NCBI RefSeq assembly: GCF_900103865.1
Contig: NZ_FNII01000007.1
Coordinates: 186,001-250,000, forward strand
Source: Vreelandella arcis
GTDB taxonomy: Bacteria > Pseudomonadota > Gammaproteobacteria > Pseudomonadales > Halomonadaceae
Length of the DNA: 64,000 bases
Reading direction: 5' to 3'
The notes under the pieces are model-generated. The model saw only the letters and a program-made list of their open reading frames with translations. It made no database searches and was not told the DNA's origin. This document shows positions 7,893-16,006 of the stretch, one piece after another. Both the position numbers and the translations under genes were made by a program. Numbering within the stretch: position 1 is the first letter of the stretch; each line of letters starts with the position of its first letter.

Positions 7893-8252
7893 ATGACGCA
7901 AACTGATACACACGCCGCACTTGCCGACCAGGTACGCACGCTGCTGACCGACAAGCCCAGCGCTGAACTACCCATGACTTACCAGCAGGTGGCAAAGACC
8001 CTGGGGCTTGAGCCGCCGCGCACAATTCAGCGCGTGGCCCAGGCGATCGAGCAACTGATGGAAGAGGATGTCGCCGCCGGGCGGCCGATGATCGCGGCCC
8101 TGGTGGTCAGCCGCCGGGACGACCTGCCCGCCGAGGGCTTCTTTGAACACGCAGTGGCGCTGGGGCGATTCCCCGCGGATCCCGACCAGTACAAGTCGTT
8201 GTACATCGTCGAGCGGGAGCGGGCGCTCAGCTTCAGAGGCGCGCCTTGCTGA
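7893..8252 (+). CDS. Conserved hypothetical protein
   Basis: I do not recognise a named family. The 119-residue product has an N-terminal helical region (ADQVRTLLTDKPSAELPMTYQQVAKTLGLEPPRTIQRVAQAIEQLMEEDVAAGRP) that reads like a winged-helix DNA-binding segment, and a C-terminal segment ending EGFFEHAVALGRFPADPDQYKSLYIVERERAL. The ATG at 7893 gives a start within a clean domain; an ATG at 7848 in the same frame adds 15 poorly conserved-looking residues. It is divergent from DUF1499 and ends 2 bp from the convergent DUF3820 gene. Confidence 0.6.
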   Translation: MTQTDTHAALADQVRTLLTDKPSAELPMTYQQVAKTLGLEPPRTIQRVAQAIEQLMEEDVAAGRPMIAALVVSRRDDLPAEGFFEHAVALGRFPADPDQYKSLYIVERERALSFRGAPC

Positions 8253-8254
8253 CA

Positions 8255-8467
8255 TCAGCCCTGGCGGAGCGGCGCGAGCAGATCGCTCAGGCCGTTGTGG
8301 TCGATTTCATGCATCAGGTGGAGCAGCTGGCCTATTTCCCCGGCGGGAAACCCCTCCCGCGCAAACCAGTTAAGGTACGGCCCGGGCAGGTCGGCGATAA
8401 GCCGTCCTTCGTACTTGCCGAAGGGCATGGTGCGGGTCACCAGCTTTTCAAGGTCTTGCGGGTTCAC
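8255..8467 (-). CDS. DUF3820 family small protein
   Basis: The 70-residue product [35 protein letters not shown] matches the DUF3820 pattern (MPFGKYKG..L.DLP..YL.W), a small family related to a Pseudomonas protein described as quorum-sensing-regulated. Start is GTG at 8467 with an AAAGGA site 8 nt upstream. It faces the preceding hypothetical gene tail-to-tail with a 2-bp gap. Function unknown. Confidence 0.8.
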   Translation of the reverse strand: MNPQDLEKLVTRTMPFGKYEGRLIADLPGPYLNWFAREGFPAGEIGQLLHLMHEIDHNGLSDLLAPLRQG

Positions 8468-8525
8468 GTGCGCGATCCTTTTATGTGCATTTATGCACCT
8501 TTTATCGTGTCAAAACGCTATCATC

Positions 8526-8537
8526 AAGCGATCGCTT
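8526..8537. repeat. 12-bp palindrome upstream of the VOC gene
   Basis: AAGCGATCGCTT is a perfect 12-bp palindrome between the divergent DUF3820 and VOC genes, 43 bp before the VOC start. A short GTGCA/TGCAC dyad lies about 45 bp further upstream. Either could be an operator; no factor is assigned. Confidence 0.35.
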
Positions 8538-8580
8538 TCAGATAACGCGATTAACCAGACAAACGCCACAGGAGACAACC

Positions 8581-9006
8581 ATGAGCCTTTCCCCTTTTCA
8601 TCTGGCGATCCCCGTCTATGACCTGAGTGCGGCGCGGGCTTTCTACAACGATGTGTTTGGCTTGAGCGAAGGGCGCTCCAGCGACCACTGGGTGGACTTC
8701 AACTTTTTCGGGCACCAGCTGGTCATTCACGAACACCCCAAAACCCCCGGACAGGAAGCCGTCCATACCAACCCGGTCGACGGGCATGATGTACCGGTTC
8801 CGCACTTTGGCGTGGTGCTTGGCTGGGGCGAGTGGGAGGCGCTGGCAGCGCGTTTGAAGGCCCGCGACACCCAGTTCGTGATTGAGCCCTACGTGCGCTT
8901 CAAGGGCGAAGTGGGTGAGCAGGCCACCATGTTCCTGCTCGACCCCTGCGGTAACGCGTTGGAATTCAAAGCCTTCAAAGACATGAACCAGCTATTTGCC
9001 AAGTAG
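8581..9006 (+). CDS. VOC family (glyoxalase/dioxygenase-fold) protein
   Basis: The 141-residue product has the vicinal-oxygen-chelate pattern: [24 protein letters not shown] at the N-terminus, a second strand-helix repeat with HFGVVL and a C-terminal [15 protein letters not shown]. The metal-ligand candidates are the early His of FHLAI, the His of HFGVV and the Glu of LEFK. Members include dioxygenases, lyases and resistance proteins, so the substrate is open. Start at 8581 after an AGGAGAC site. It runs convergent with the AraC gene (8 bp between stops). Confidence 0.85.
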   Translation: MSLSPFHLAIPVYDLSAARAFYNDVFGLSEGRSSDHWVDFNFFGHQLVIHEHPKTPGQEAVHTNPVDGHDVPVPHFGVVLGWGEWEALAARLKARDTQFVIEPYVRFKGEVGEQATMFLLDPCGNALEFKAFKDMNQLFAK

Positions 9007-9014
9007 CTGTCGCT

Positions 9015-9932
9015 TCAGGAGCGCATGGCCTGTTCTTGGCGACGATGCTGCAACGGCGCGTCGCCAAAATAGCGCTTATAGTCACGGCTGAACTGCGGCA
9101 CGCTGCGGTAGCCCACCGCCTGCGCCGCTTGGCTTACGTTATGGTTATCTTGTAACAGCAATTGCTGGGCTTTAATCAGCCGTAGCTGCTTGATGTATTG
9201 CGTCGGCGATGCGCGAGTGATTTGTTTAAAGTGTTGGTGAAACGTCGAGGGGCTCATGTTGGCCTGCTGGGCCAACTGCTCAACGCTGTAATCGTCGGCG
9301 AAGTGGCGATGCAGCAACGACAGCACCTGGACAATACGCGCATAGTGGCCGTGGCCGCGCACCAGGGCTCTAAGTGCCGGGCCTTGATCTCCCTTCAATG
9401 CTTCAAACACGACATCGCGAATGCGCGCCTTACCCATCGTGGCAAGTTCCACCGGATTGTGGAGTGCGCTCACGAGTCGCCCTACCGCGGCATGCATGCC
9501 GTCATTCATCGCGACGGATGCCATCGGCAGCGTAGTGGGGTAATCGCTAGGCGCATCACCCATGGTAGTGACCATCTCGCTCAGCAGCGCTGGTTCCAAT
9601 TGAATGGAAACCCCCAATAAAGGCGCTTCCGGAGAACCGTGGGTTTCACACTCAAACGGCAGCGGCAAGGTTTGTACCAAGTATTGACCAGGGTCGTAGT
9701 GAATTTCCCTATCGCCTAGATAGCCGATCTTCCGACCCTGGGCGATGATAATTAAGCTAGGCTGGTACAGCAGTGGCGTGCGCACTTGGTGGCGGTCAAG
9801 GCTGAGCAGGTTGACGCCGCTAAGTGCGGTAGGTGTCATGCCTTGTTGTTCCACCAGCGGTGTGATCAATTCAGCCAGTGTGCTGCCCACGCCGTCTATA
9901 CGCATGCTAGGGGTGAATACTTCGCCCGCCAT
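9015..9932 (-). CDS. AraC family transcriptional regulator (YqhC-like, AraC_N domain)
   Basis: The 305-residue protein has an N-terminal AraC_N cupin-like domain (LLYQPSLIIIAQGRKIGYLGDREIHYDPGQYLVQTLPLPFECET) and two C-terminal helix-turn-helix units (YSVEQLAQQANMSPSTFHQHFKQI and NVSQAAQAVGYRSVPQFSRDYKRYFG). This architecture is that of YqhC, which in E. coli activates an alcohol/aldehyde reductase gene. Here the gene is divergent from a zinc alcohol dehydrogenase, so aldehyde-responsive control of that neighbour is the natural inference. Inverted repeats in the shared promoter region (10004-10057) are candidate sites. Confidence 0.9.
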   Translation of the reverse strand: MAGEVFTPSMRIDGVGSTLAELITPLVEQQGMTPTALSGVNLLSLDRHQVRTPLLYQPSLIIIAQGRKIGYLGDREIHYDPGQYLVQTLPLPFECETHGSPEAPLLGVSIQLEPALLSEMVTTMGDAPSDYPTTLPMASVAMNDGMHAAVGRLVSALHNPVELATMGKARIRDVVFEALKGDQGPALRALVRGHGHYARIVQVLSLLHRHFADDYSVEQLAQQANMSPSTFHQHFKQITRASPTQYIKQLRLIKAQQLLLQDNHNVSQAAQAVGYRSVPQFSRDYKRYFGDAPLQHRRQEQAMRS

Positions 9933-10003
9933 TGCTACCTCGTGATAAAATTTCCGGTAAGGAAGATGATTGTGACAGGTTTTCTACCATCTCTTGTTAT
10001 TTT

Positions 10004-10057
10004 ATAGCGATGATCCGGAGGATTGTGCAAAAATTTCGTAGCTTCATTCATCGCTAT
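10004..10057. promoter_or_regulatory. Spaced 10-bp inverted repeat between AraC regulator and alcohol dehydrogenase
   Basis: ATAGCGATGA (10004-10013) and TCATCGCTAT (10048-10057) are perfect inverted copies with a 34-bp spacer, in the divergent intergenic region. Nearer the dehydrogenase start, ATCCCC (10088-10093) and GGGGAT (10102-10107) form another dyad. Both are plausible regulator sites; assignment to the AraC protein is inference. Confidence 0.45.
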
Positions 10058-10130
10058 CCAGGCCTATTAGGTTAATAATGGGTGTTAATCCCCGTTGTTG
10101 AGGGGATCATTGAAAAAGGAGCTTCATTTG

Positions 10131-11177
10131 ATGAGCCAAGCAAAAGCCTACGCGGCATTTTCCGCCGAAAAACCCCTAGCCCCGTTTACTTTTGACCGCC
10201 GCGAGCCCCGCCCGGACGATGTCGCCATCGACATCATGTACTGCGGCGTTTGCCATAGTGACCTGCATTTTGCTCACAATGACTGGGGCATGACGCAGTA
10301 CCCTATTGTCCCTGGTCACGAAATCGTCGGCCGTGTGACCTCTGTAGGCGACAAGGTAACCCGTTTTAAAGAAGGCGATATTGTCGGCGTTGGCTGTATG
10401 GTAGATTCTTGCCGTACCTGCTCGGCTTGTAAAGATGGCGTAGAGCAGTACTGCCTGGAAGGGTTCACCATGACCTACGGCAGCGAAGATCGCCAAGACG
10501 GCACCATGACCCAGGGCGGTTACTCAAACAAAATTGTCGTGAGCGATCACTTTGTGCTGAAAATGCCCGATGGCATCGATTTAGCCTCTGCCGCGCCGAT
10601 TCTATGCGCAGGGATCACGACCTATTCACCGCTCAAGCATCACGGCGTAGGCAAAGGCCACAAAGTCGGCGTGATTGGCATGGGCGGCCTGGGCCACATG
10701 GGCGTCAAACTGGCGAAAGCGCTGGGCGCTGAGGTAACTGTGTTTACCCGCTCGGATGCCAAAGTGGAAGAAGCCAAGCGTAATGGGGCCGACCACGTCG
10801 TGGTATCTGGCGATCAAGCGCAAATGGATGCCGTGGCTGAAACCTTCGACTTTATGCTCGATACCGTGCCGGTTCAGCACGACCTTAACCCCTACCTAGC
10901 GTCCTTGAAGTACGACGGAACGCATATCTTAGTCGGTCTGCTCGAGCCGATTGAACCGGCCATCGAAGGCTTTAATCTGGTCTTCAAACGTCGCGTGGTA
11001 GCCGGCTCGCTGATCGGCGGCATCGCCGAAACCGAAGAAGTGCTGAAGCTGTGTGCCGACCAAGGCATCACCTGCGATGTTGAAATGCTGGATATCCAAA
11101 ACATCAATGAAGGCTTCGAGCGTATGAAAAAAGGCGATGTGCGCTATCGCTTTGTGATCGACATGGCAACTATTTAA
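10131..11177 (+). CDS. NAD(P)-dependent zinc alcohol dehydrogenase, YahK-like
   Basis: The 348-residue MDR enzyme has catalytic zinc ligands in CGVCHSDLH and GHE, a structural zinc lobe CRTCSACKDGVEQYC, and the nucleotide-binding GMGGLGHMGVKLAKALGA followed by a basic-free VTVFTRSDAKVEEAKRNGAD typical of cinnamyl-alcohol/YahK-type reductases. The family reduces a broad range of aldehydes, generally with NADPH. Start at 10131 follows AAAAAGGAG; a frame-open extension to 10095 crosses an inverted repeat. It is divergent from the YqhC-like regulator and ends with a strong terminator. Confidence 0.93.
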   Translation: MSQAKAYAAFSAEKPLAPFTFDRREPRPDDVAIDIMYCGVCHSDLHFAHNDWGMTQYPIVPGHEIVGRVTSVGDKVTRFKEGDIVGVGCMVDSCRTCSACKDGVEQYCLEGFTMTYGSEDRQDGTMTQGGYSNKIVVSDHFVLKMPDGIDLASAAPILCAGITTYSPLKHHGVGKGHKVGVIGMGGLGHMGVKLAKALGAEVTVFTRSDAKVEEAKRNGADHVVVSGDQAQMDAVAETFDFMLDTVPVQHDLNPYLASLKYDGTHILVGLLEPIEPAIEGFNLVFKRRVVAGSLIGGIAETEEVLKLCADQGITCDVEMLDIQNINEGFERMKKGDVRYRFVIDMATI

Positions 11178-11203
11178 CCCCACACCTTAGCTAGCTGTCT
11201 TTT

Positions 11204-11246
11204 AACGCCCGTTGGCGAGCGCCTGCTCGCCAACGGGCGTTTTTTT
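11204..11246 (+). terminator. Strong intrinsic terminator after alcohol dehydrogenase
   Basis: AACGCCCGTTGGCGAGC and GCTCGCCAACGGGCGTT form a perfect 17-bp stem with a 4-nt loop (GCCT), followed directly by a T7 run. This is a textbook Rho-independent terminator. Confidence 0.95.
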
Positions 11247-11356
11247 GTGGCATTGGTTTGCTAGCGTGAGCCTTATCAAAGGCCACATTATTCTGCTCTG
11301 CCTGGCGTCTTTTGCCGACGGATGTTGGGCGAATGCCTAATGTTTATTTGATTTCC

Positions 11357-11383
11357 TTAATATTGCGCGATATTGGCCGATAT
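11357..11383 (+). promoter_or_regulatory. FliA (sigma-28)-like promoter of chemoreceptor gene
   Basis: TTAATATT (11357-11364), an 11-bp spacer and GCCGATAT (11376-11383) fit the FliA pattern at 5/8 and 7/8 positions. It lies 38 bp before the chemoreceptor start codon. The -10 region also sits in an imperfect 16-bp palindrome (GATATTGGCCGATATC). Confidence 0.6.
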
Positions 11384-11421
11384 CATTTACCGATACTTAA
11401 AAAAGCCAAGGGATCAATAGG

Positions 11422-13104
11422 ATGAAGCACCTCTCGATTAAATGGAGCCTAACCGCCGCACTGGTTATATTACTGTTAATCATTGGGTTGGTTAGCGGGC
11501 TGGGTTTTTACTCAAGCACCACCAGTGAAAAAGCGCTGCACGAATTGGCGATTAATAATGAGGAACTGGCGAACGCCGCCAACCGTACCCAAGTTAACGC
11601 CCTGCGGGCCCAAACCTTTTTAGACCGCTATGCTAGCTTCAGCACCCAGGGGAACCCTGACAAAGGCCAGGAGAGCCAGGAAATGGCCCGTGCTGCCGTT
11701 GAAGCCGCTGAGGAGCGCTTTGCGCAGTTCCGCCAGGTTGAGCTGGCCGAAGATGATCCCCGCGCCGAATACGTCGAGGATATGGTGGTGGCTTATGATG
11801 CTTTCGTCACCGAAGGAATCATCCCCTTACTCGACGCGGCGCCGTTTCAAGTCCAGTTCCGTCAAGAAGAGTTGAGCGAGCTGGGAGCTGATTTTGATGA
11901 CGCCATGCAGGCGTTTACGAGTTACGCCAACCAGCGTAGCGATGCCATGCGGGACAATGTCTCCTCGTTGAATAATATCGTGGGGATGATCGCCATTACC
12001 CTGCTGGTCATTGCCGTACTGGCAACGCTCATCATGCGCATGGTGATTGTGCGCGGTTTGGTGACGCCACTGCGCGAGGCGGTTACCCACTTTGAACAGA
12101 TTGCCAGCGGCGATTTAACCGCTAACATTGAAGACCGAGGCCGGAATGAAGTAGGGCAACTCTATAAAGGGTTAGCCTTTATGCAGACCAAACTCAAGTC
12201 GTTGGTGGTCTCGTTACGTGAAAGCAGCGACAGCGTGTTCAGTGGCACTGGCGATATTTCAGCGGGTAGCCAAGACCTCTCGGCGCGAACAGAGCAACAA
12301 GCTTCAGCGCTACAACAAACCGCTTCCAGCATGGAGCAAATGGCCTCCACGATTAGCCGCAATACTGAAACGGCCCAAGAGGCTGATCGATTGTCGGTTG
12401 GGGCTTCGCAGTCGGCCGAAGCTGGGGGCAAAGAGGTGTCTCACACGGTTCAGCTAATGCGAGATATCGCCTCAAGTGCTGAACGCGTCAGCGACATCAT
12501 CGGTGTGATTGACTCCATTGCCTTTCAAACCAATATTCTCGCCTTAAATGCCTCGGTAGAGGCGGCACGGGCCGGTGAACAGGGTAGGGGATTTGCCGTT
12601 GTCGCCAGCGAGGTGCGCTTGCTGGCAAGCCGCAGCGCTGATTCGGCCAAAGAGATTCGGCAGTTAATTGAAGCGACCACCGGCCAAATCCATCAAGGCG
12701 CCGAACAGGCCGAAAGGAGTGGCGAGACGATCAACGGCACCGTGGATTCCATTCGTCAGGTCACCGCCCTGGTAAGCGAGATTTCCACCGCCACGCGGGA
12801 GCAAAACAGCGGTATAGAACAAATCAACGCTGCATTGACCGAAATGGACTCCGTCACCCAGCAAAACGCGGCGCTAGTACAGCAAACCAACGTGGCCGCT
12901 TCCTCGCTAGAGGGGCAAGCCAAACAGCTGTCTGCCCTGATGGCTACCTTCCGGTTGAAGCAGGGTGACGTAGCTCAAGGCAGTGCCGATGGGCAGGACA
13001 TGCCGCAAGATACCTCGGCGCTGGCGGCGCCCCGTAAAGAAAGCCCACGTAACAAGCAGACAGCGCCCGCCCAGCATGATAACGACGAGTGGGACGAATT
13101 CTAA
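11422..13104 (+). CDS. Methyl-accepting chemotaxis protein, Tar/Tsr-type
   Basis: The 560-residue receptor has membrane segments at about residues 10-31 and 187-210, enclosing a roughly 155-residue periplasmic domain of four-helix-bundle size. HAMP (about 211-265) and a signalling domain follow, with tip [39 protein letters not shown] (about 363-401). The last residues, DEWDEF, fit the xWxxF tether that recruits CheR/CheB in enteric high-abundance receptors. It stands alone between terminators and has a FliA-like promoter. The ligand is not evident. Confidence 0.95.
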   Translation: MKHLSIKWSLTAALVILLLIIGLVSGLGFYSSTTSEKALHELAINNEELANAANRTQVNALRAQTFLDRYASFSTQGNPDKGQESQEMARAAVEAAEERFAQFRQVELAEDDPRAEYVEDMVVAYDAFVTEGIIPLLDAAPFQVQFRQEELSELGADFDDAMQAFTSYANQRSDAMRDNVSSLNNIVGMIAITLLVIAVLATLIMRMVIVRGLVTPLREAVTHFEQIASGDLTANIEDRGRNEVGQLYKGLAFMQTKLKSLVVSLRESSDSVFSGTGDISAGSQDLSARTEQQASALQQTASSMEQMASTISRNTETAQEADRLSVGASQSAEAGGKEVSHTVQLMRDIASSAERVSDIIGVIDSIAFQTNILALNASVEAARAGEQGRGFAVVASEVRLLASRSADSAKEIRQLIEATTGQIHQGAEQAERSGETINGTVDSIRQVTALVSEISTATREQNSGIEQINAALTEMDSVTQQNAALVQQTNVAASSLEGQAKQLSALMATFRLKQGDVAQGSADGQDMPQDTSALAAPRKESPRNKQTAPAQHDNDEWDEF

Positions 13105-13118
13105 AAAACGCGGTGTTA

Positions 13119-13140
13119 CCCCGCCTCATACGAGGCGGGG
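13119..13140. terminator. Bidirectional hairpin between chemoreceptor and methyltransferase genes
   Basis: CCCCGCCTC and GAGGCGGGG form a perfect 9-bp stem with loop ATAC between two convergent genes. On the minus strand a T6 run lies about 13 bp beyond the stem; on the plus strand there is no T run. Confidence 0.65.
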
Positions 13141-13146
13141 AAGGTA

Positions 13147-13914
13147 TTAGATGCTGGCGCGGACGCGTAGACGAACATAATCCGCTGTCCAATTACCCTG
13201 AGAATCGCGCAGGCTATGGCTCAACAGCATCATTGTGTTGTCGACTACCGAGTCGCGCAAATCGTCTTCCAGGCCATGCAAAAACGGCCCAGCGAAGGTC
13301 TCTAGCCAGCCGCCCATGCCGTTAGGCAGCGGGGTCGGTTGGGGAATAAGCTCAATTGAATTCACTTTGAAACCGGCTGTTTCCAGCAGGTGGCGATAGT
13401 GCTCTGCCGTAGGGAAATACCACGGATAACGCCCGCGAGCGCTAATGCCGCGAAACTGCAATGCGGCAATCAATGCCGTGCAAATTGCCGCTACGTTGCC
13501 ATGCCCGCCAAACTCGGCGACAAATCGGCCGCCGGGTTTTAAGGCGCGTTTAATGCTGGCCAGCACGGCTTGCGGGTCGAGCATCCAGTGTAGCGTTGCG
13601 TTGCTAAAGACAGCGTCGAATTCTTGGTCAAACGGCATTTGATAGGCATCTATCAACCGTGCGTTGAGACCGCGCGCCTTAGCGGCGCTGACCATCTCCT
13701 CTGAGGTATCGATTCCTAGCACCTCGGCCCCGCGTTTGGCGATGCGCTCGGTTAATTGGCCATCGCCGCAACCCAAGTCCAAAATCCGTTCGCCCTGTTT
13801 GGGCGCAAGCAGTCTTAATACCTCATCCCCCTGGTCGGGCGTGAGGTTTGTATGCCGGGCATAACCCTCAGGATTCCAGGACTGCCCGGTAGGCTGGCGT
13901 GACGAATCAGTCAT
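13147..13914 (-). CDS. Class I SAM-dependent methyltransferase
   Basis: The 255-residue protein has the SAM-binding motif I ILDLGCGDGQLTERIAKRG, acidic motif II VLGIDTSEEMV, a motif with FDAVFSNATLHWMLDP and ALKPGGRFVAEFGG. The NATLHWM signature and length resemble trans-aconitate methyltransferase / BioC-like enzymes acting on small carboxylic acids, but the substrate cannot be fixed. It is convergent with the chemoreceptor gene and divergent from the channel gene at 14155; its promoter lies in the 240-bp AT-rich gap 13915-14154. Confidence 0.85.
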   Translation of the reverse strand: MTDSSRQPTGQSWNPEGYARHTNLTPDQGDEVLRLLAPKQGERILDLGCGDGQLTERIAKRGAEVLGIDTSEEMVSAAKARGLNARLIDAYQMPFDQEFDAVFSNATLHWMLDPQAVLASIKRALKPGGRFVAEFGGHGNVAAICTALIAALQFRGISARGRYPWYFPTAEHYRHLLETAGFKVNSIELIPQPTPLPNGMGGWLETFAGPFLHGLEDDLRDSVVDNTMMLLSHSLRDSQGNWTADYVRLRVRASI

Positions 13915-14154
13915 AAATGCTTCCTAGCGTGGTGTTCCATTTAAATTATTAACTAAGTATAGCGTGATACACGGTTAACTGCGTTGTGCTACCGGCTTTT
14001 AAATGCAACCTAAAGGTTGGTTTTTGTATCTAAGTAATTGATGAATTAACCCCGATTGCGTACGCAGGCGGTGACTATCCAATTAGGTGAGTTGCCACTA
14101 AGCTTGAGAGCACACGTTTCCCTATTATCGTATCGTTGGCACAGGACGCACAGC

Positions 14155-15078
14155 ATGAGTGAGGAAGTACATCACGCGGAAGATGATTTTGAAGGCGGCA
14201 CAGACGCCGACTCGGACGGTGCGCAAAAAGGCTCAGACAAAAGCGTCGACGGTAAGCGCAACACAGGCAGTGAAGAAAAAGATGAAGCGCGTGAGCTACC
14301 CTCTCAGGCGGCGGAGGTTCACCAACGGCTACGCATGGATGGCCAAAAAGAATTAGCGCGCGGGTCGATGGCGCTGCTGCTCTCCGCGGTGGCCGCGGGT
14401 ATATCGATGAGCTTTTCCATGGTGGCGCGCGGCATCATGCATGCAAAACTGCCCGATAGTGATGTGGGGTTCCTGGTGGAGTGCCTGGGCTATACGATTG
14501 GGTTTATTGCCGTGATTTTGGCCCGACAACAGCTGTTCACCGAAAATACCGTGACGGCCGTCTTGCCTGTTATGAGCCAGCCAACACGTAAGAACTTTGG
14601 GTCTCTAGGGCGGCTTTGGAGCGTGGTGCTATTCGGCAACTTGGCGGGCGCGGCGATATCTGCCGTTACGTTTTTGTACATGCCGATGTTCGACGACGCT
14701 ACCCACAAAGCGTTTATTACCCTGGGCGAGCATATGATGGAGAATTCGCCCTATGAAATGTTCGCCAAAGCAATTCTTGCCGGTTGGTTGATTGCCACCC
14801 TGGTGTGGCTGATCCCCGCGGCAGGGGAAGCCAAGGTATGGATCATTATCATCATGACGTATGTCATGGCGATCGGTGGGTTCACCCATATTGTGGTCGG
14901 GGCCAGCGAGGCGGTTTACCTGCTGTTGGTGGGTAATATCAACTGGCATGAACTGCTTTTTCAGTTCGGCTTGCCAACCCTGGCGGGTAATGTGATTGGC
15001 GGCACGTTTATCTTTGCGCTAATTAGTCATGCGCAAATTCGCGGCGACAAAGACATATCGATTAAAGACCAAAGGTAG
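14155..15078 (+). CDS. Formate/nitrite transporter (FNT) family membrane protein, YfdC-like
   Basis: The 307-residue protein starts with an acidic, charged cytoplasmic tail of about 65 residues (MSEEVHHAEDDFEGGTDADSDG...), followed by about six membrane segments in the FNT pattern: ELARGSMALLLSAVAAGISMSFSMVARG, LVECLGYTIGFIAVILARQQLFTENTVTAVLPVM, then a late GASEAVYLLLVGNINW. The QQLFTENT motif is typical of the YfdC branch, whose substrate is not established. I start at the ATG at 14155, after ACAGGA; a longer frame back to 14056 begins inside a TGCGTACGCA palindrome and lacks similarity. Confidence 0.88.
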   Translation: MSEEVHHAEDDFEGGTDADSDGAQKGSDKSVDGKRNTGSEEKDEARELPSQAAEVHQRLRMDGQKELARGSMALLLSAVAAGISMSFSMVARGIMHAKLPDSDVGFLVECLGYTIGFIAVILARQQLFTENTVTAVLPVMSQPTRKNFGSLGRLWSVVLFGNLAGAAISAVTFLYMPMFDDATHKAFITLGEHMMENSPYEMFAKAILAGWLIATLVWLIPAAGEAKVWIIIIMTYVMAIGGFTHIVVGASEAVYLLLVGNINWHELLFQFGLPTLAGNVIGGTFIFALISHAQIRGDKDISIKDQR

Positions 15079-15201
15079 CTGACGTCAAGCGTGTGGCAGC
15101 CGTATAACGTTGATTTTCACCGGCGGGCACGCTCGGGCGAATTGGCTATACTCCGAGTAATAAGACGTCCACATAACAAAAACGATGCTCAGGAGAACTC
15201 C

Positions 15202-15831
15202 ATGACCCTCAAGCGTGCCTACTGCCTACTGGCAGCATTTTACAGCCTGTTACTGGTGATCGGTATCGTCGCGGTGCTGATGGGGGGCGGCACACCACTG
15301 TCGGCGGTGTATCTGGTCGTCGGTTTTTTTGCCGTGTTGGGGCTGTGGGGGGCAAGTCTCCAGCGCAGCGTCATGAACCCGCGTATGTGGCGTCCACTAG
15401 CCGTCGCCCTGGCGGTAGGGGGCGTGGTACAGCTGGTGGCCATGGTATTGGTGCCGGTATCGAGCGTGGCCCTTACCTGGGTGCTGGTCAGCAGCATTTT
15501 TGCTTTGTTATTGGCCGTGATGCTCTACCACTACGGTAACCGCGATCAGCCATTATGGGCCACGGAAGATGAGCGAAGCGCCGCTAGCCGTTTGCGCGCT
15601 ATGCTCCATCAACAAACGGCGCTCACTGCGATTCATAAAGAAGGCGAGCGCGAAAACCACGCCAATGTGTTTAAAGTGGGTAATGAGTACGAAGCCAATA
15701 TTACCCGCCACTCGCCGGAAGGTCAGGAAGCCTTTAGCGAACGCTTCCGCCATCCCGAATCGCTAGTGTTTTTTCTGGAAAAATTTGCCAGTATCTCGGT
15801 TAACGATTTTCAGCAGTCAACTGCCCACTAG
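15202..15831 (+). CDS. Hypothetical membrane protein
   Basis: I do not recognise a named family. The 209-residue protein has four hydrophobic segments in the first 115 residues (AYCLLAAFYSLLLVIGIVAVLMGG; AVYLVVGFFAVLGLWGASL; PLAVALAVGGVVQLVAMVLV; VALTWVLVSSIFALLLAVMLYHYG) and a soluble C-terminal 95 residues rich in charged residues. The ATG at 15202 has a good AGGAGAACTCC site. It follows the FNT-family gene by 123 bp, and its stop codon abuts the intergenic repeat at 15831. Confidence 0.65.
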   Translation: MTLKRAYCLLAAFYSLLLVIGIVAVLMGGGTPLSAVYLVVGFFAVLGLWGASLQRSVMNPRMWRPLAVALAVGGVVQLVAMVLVPVSSVALTWVLVSSIFALLLAVMLYHYGNRDQPLWATEDERSAASRLRAMLHQQTALTAIHKEGERENHANVFKVGNEYEANITRHSPEGQEAFSERFRHPESLVFFLEKFASISVNDFQQSTAH

Positions 15832-15971
15832 GCTTTGTCTGAAAAGTCGGCGAGCGAAGGCCAGACAAGGCAAAAATCGGCGAAAAGACGGAGTTTACGT
15901 AGTGTAAATGAGTACTTTGAGCCGATTTTTAACGCCGTATGGTCGAGCGCAGCCAGTTTTCAGAAAGAGCC
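15831..15971. repeat. MITE-like intergenic repeat with imperfect terminal inverted repeats (full copy)
   Basis: The 141-bp element begins GGCTTTGTCTGAAAA and ends TTTTCAGAAAGAGCC; the ends are inverted copies at 13 of 15 positions. It has internal near-repeats CGAGCG near both ends and contains no coding capacity. A shortened relative lies at 62601-62648. From memory, related sequences occur between genes in Halomonas-type genomes; that needs a search. It separates the hypothetical membrane gene from the DapA-like gene, 36 bp before the latter's start. Confidence 0.8.
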
Positions 15972-16006
15972 TAGGGCTTGGCCGCGTTTATTTTAAGGAT
16001 ACGCAA

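Noticed and set aside
15831..15971. Insertion sequence
   Set aside because: Too short, with no transposase frame. It fits a non-autonomous repeat with inverted ends.
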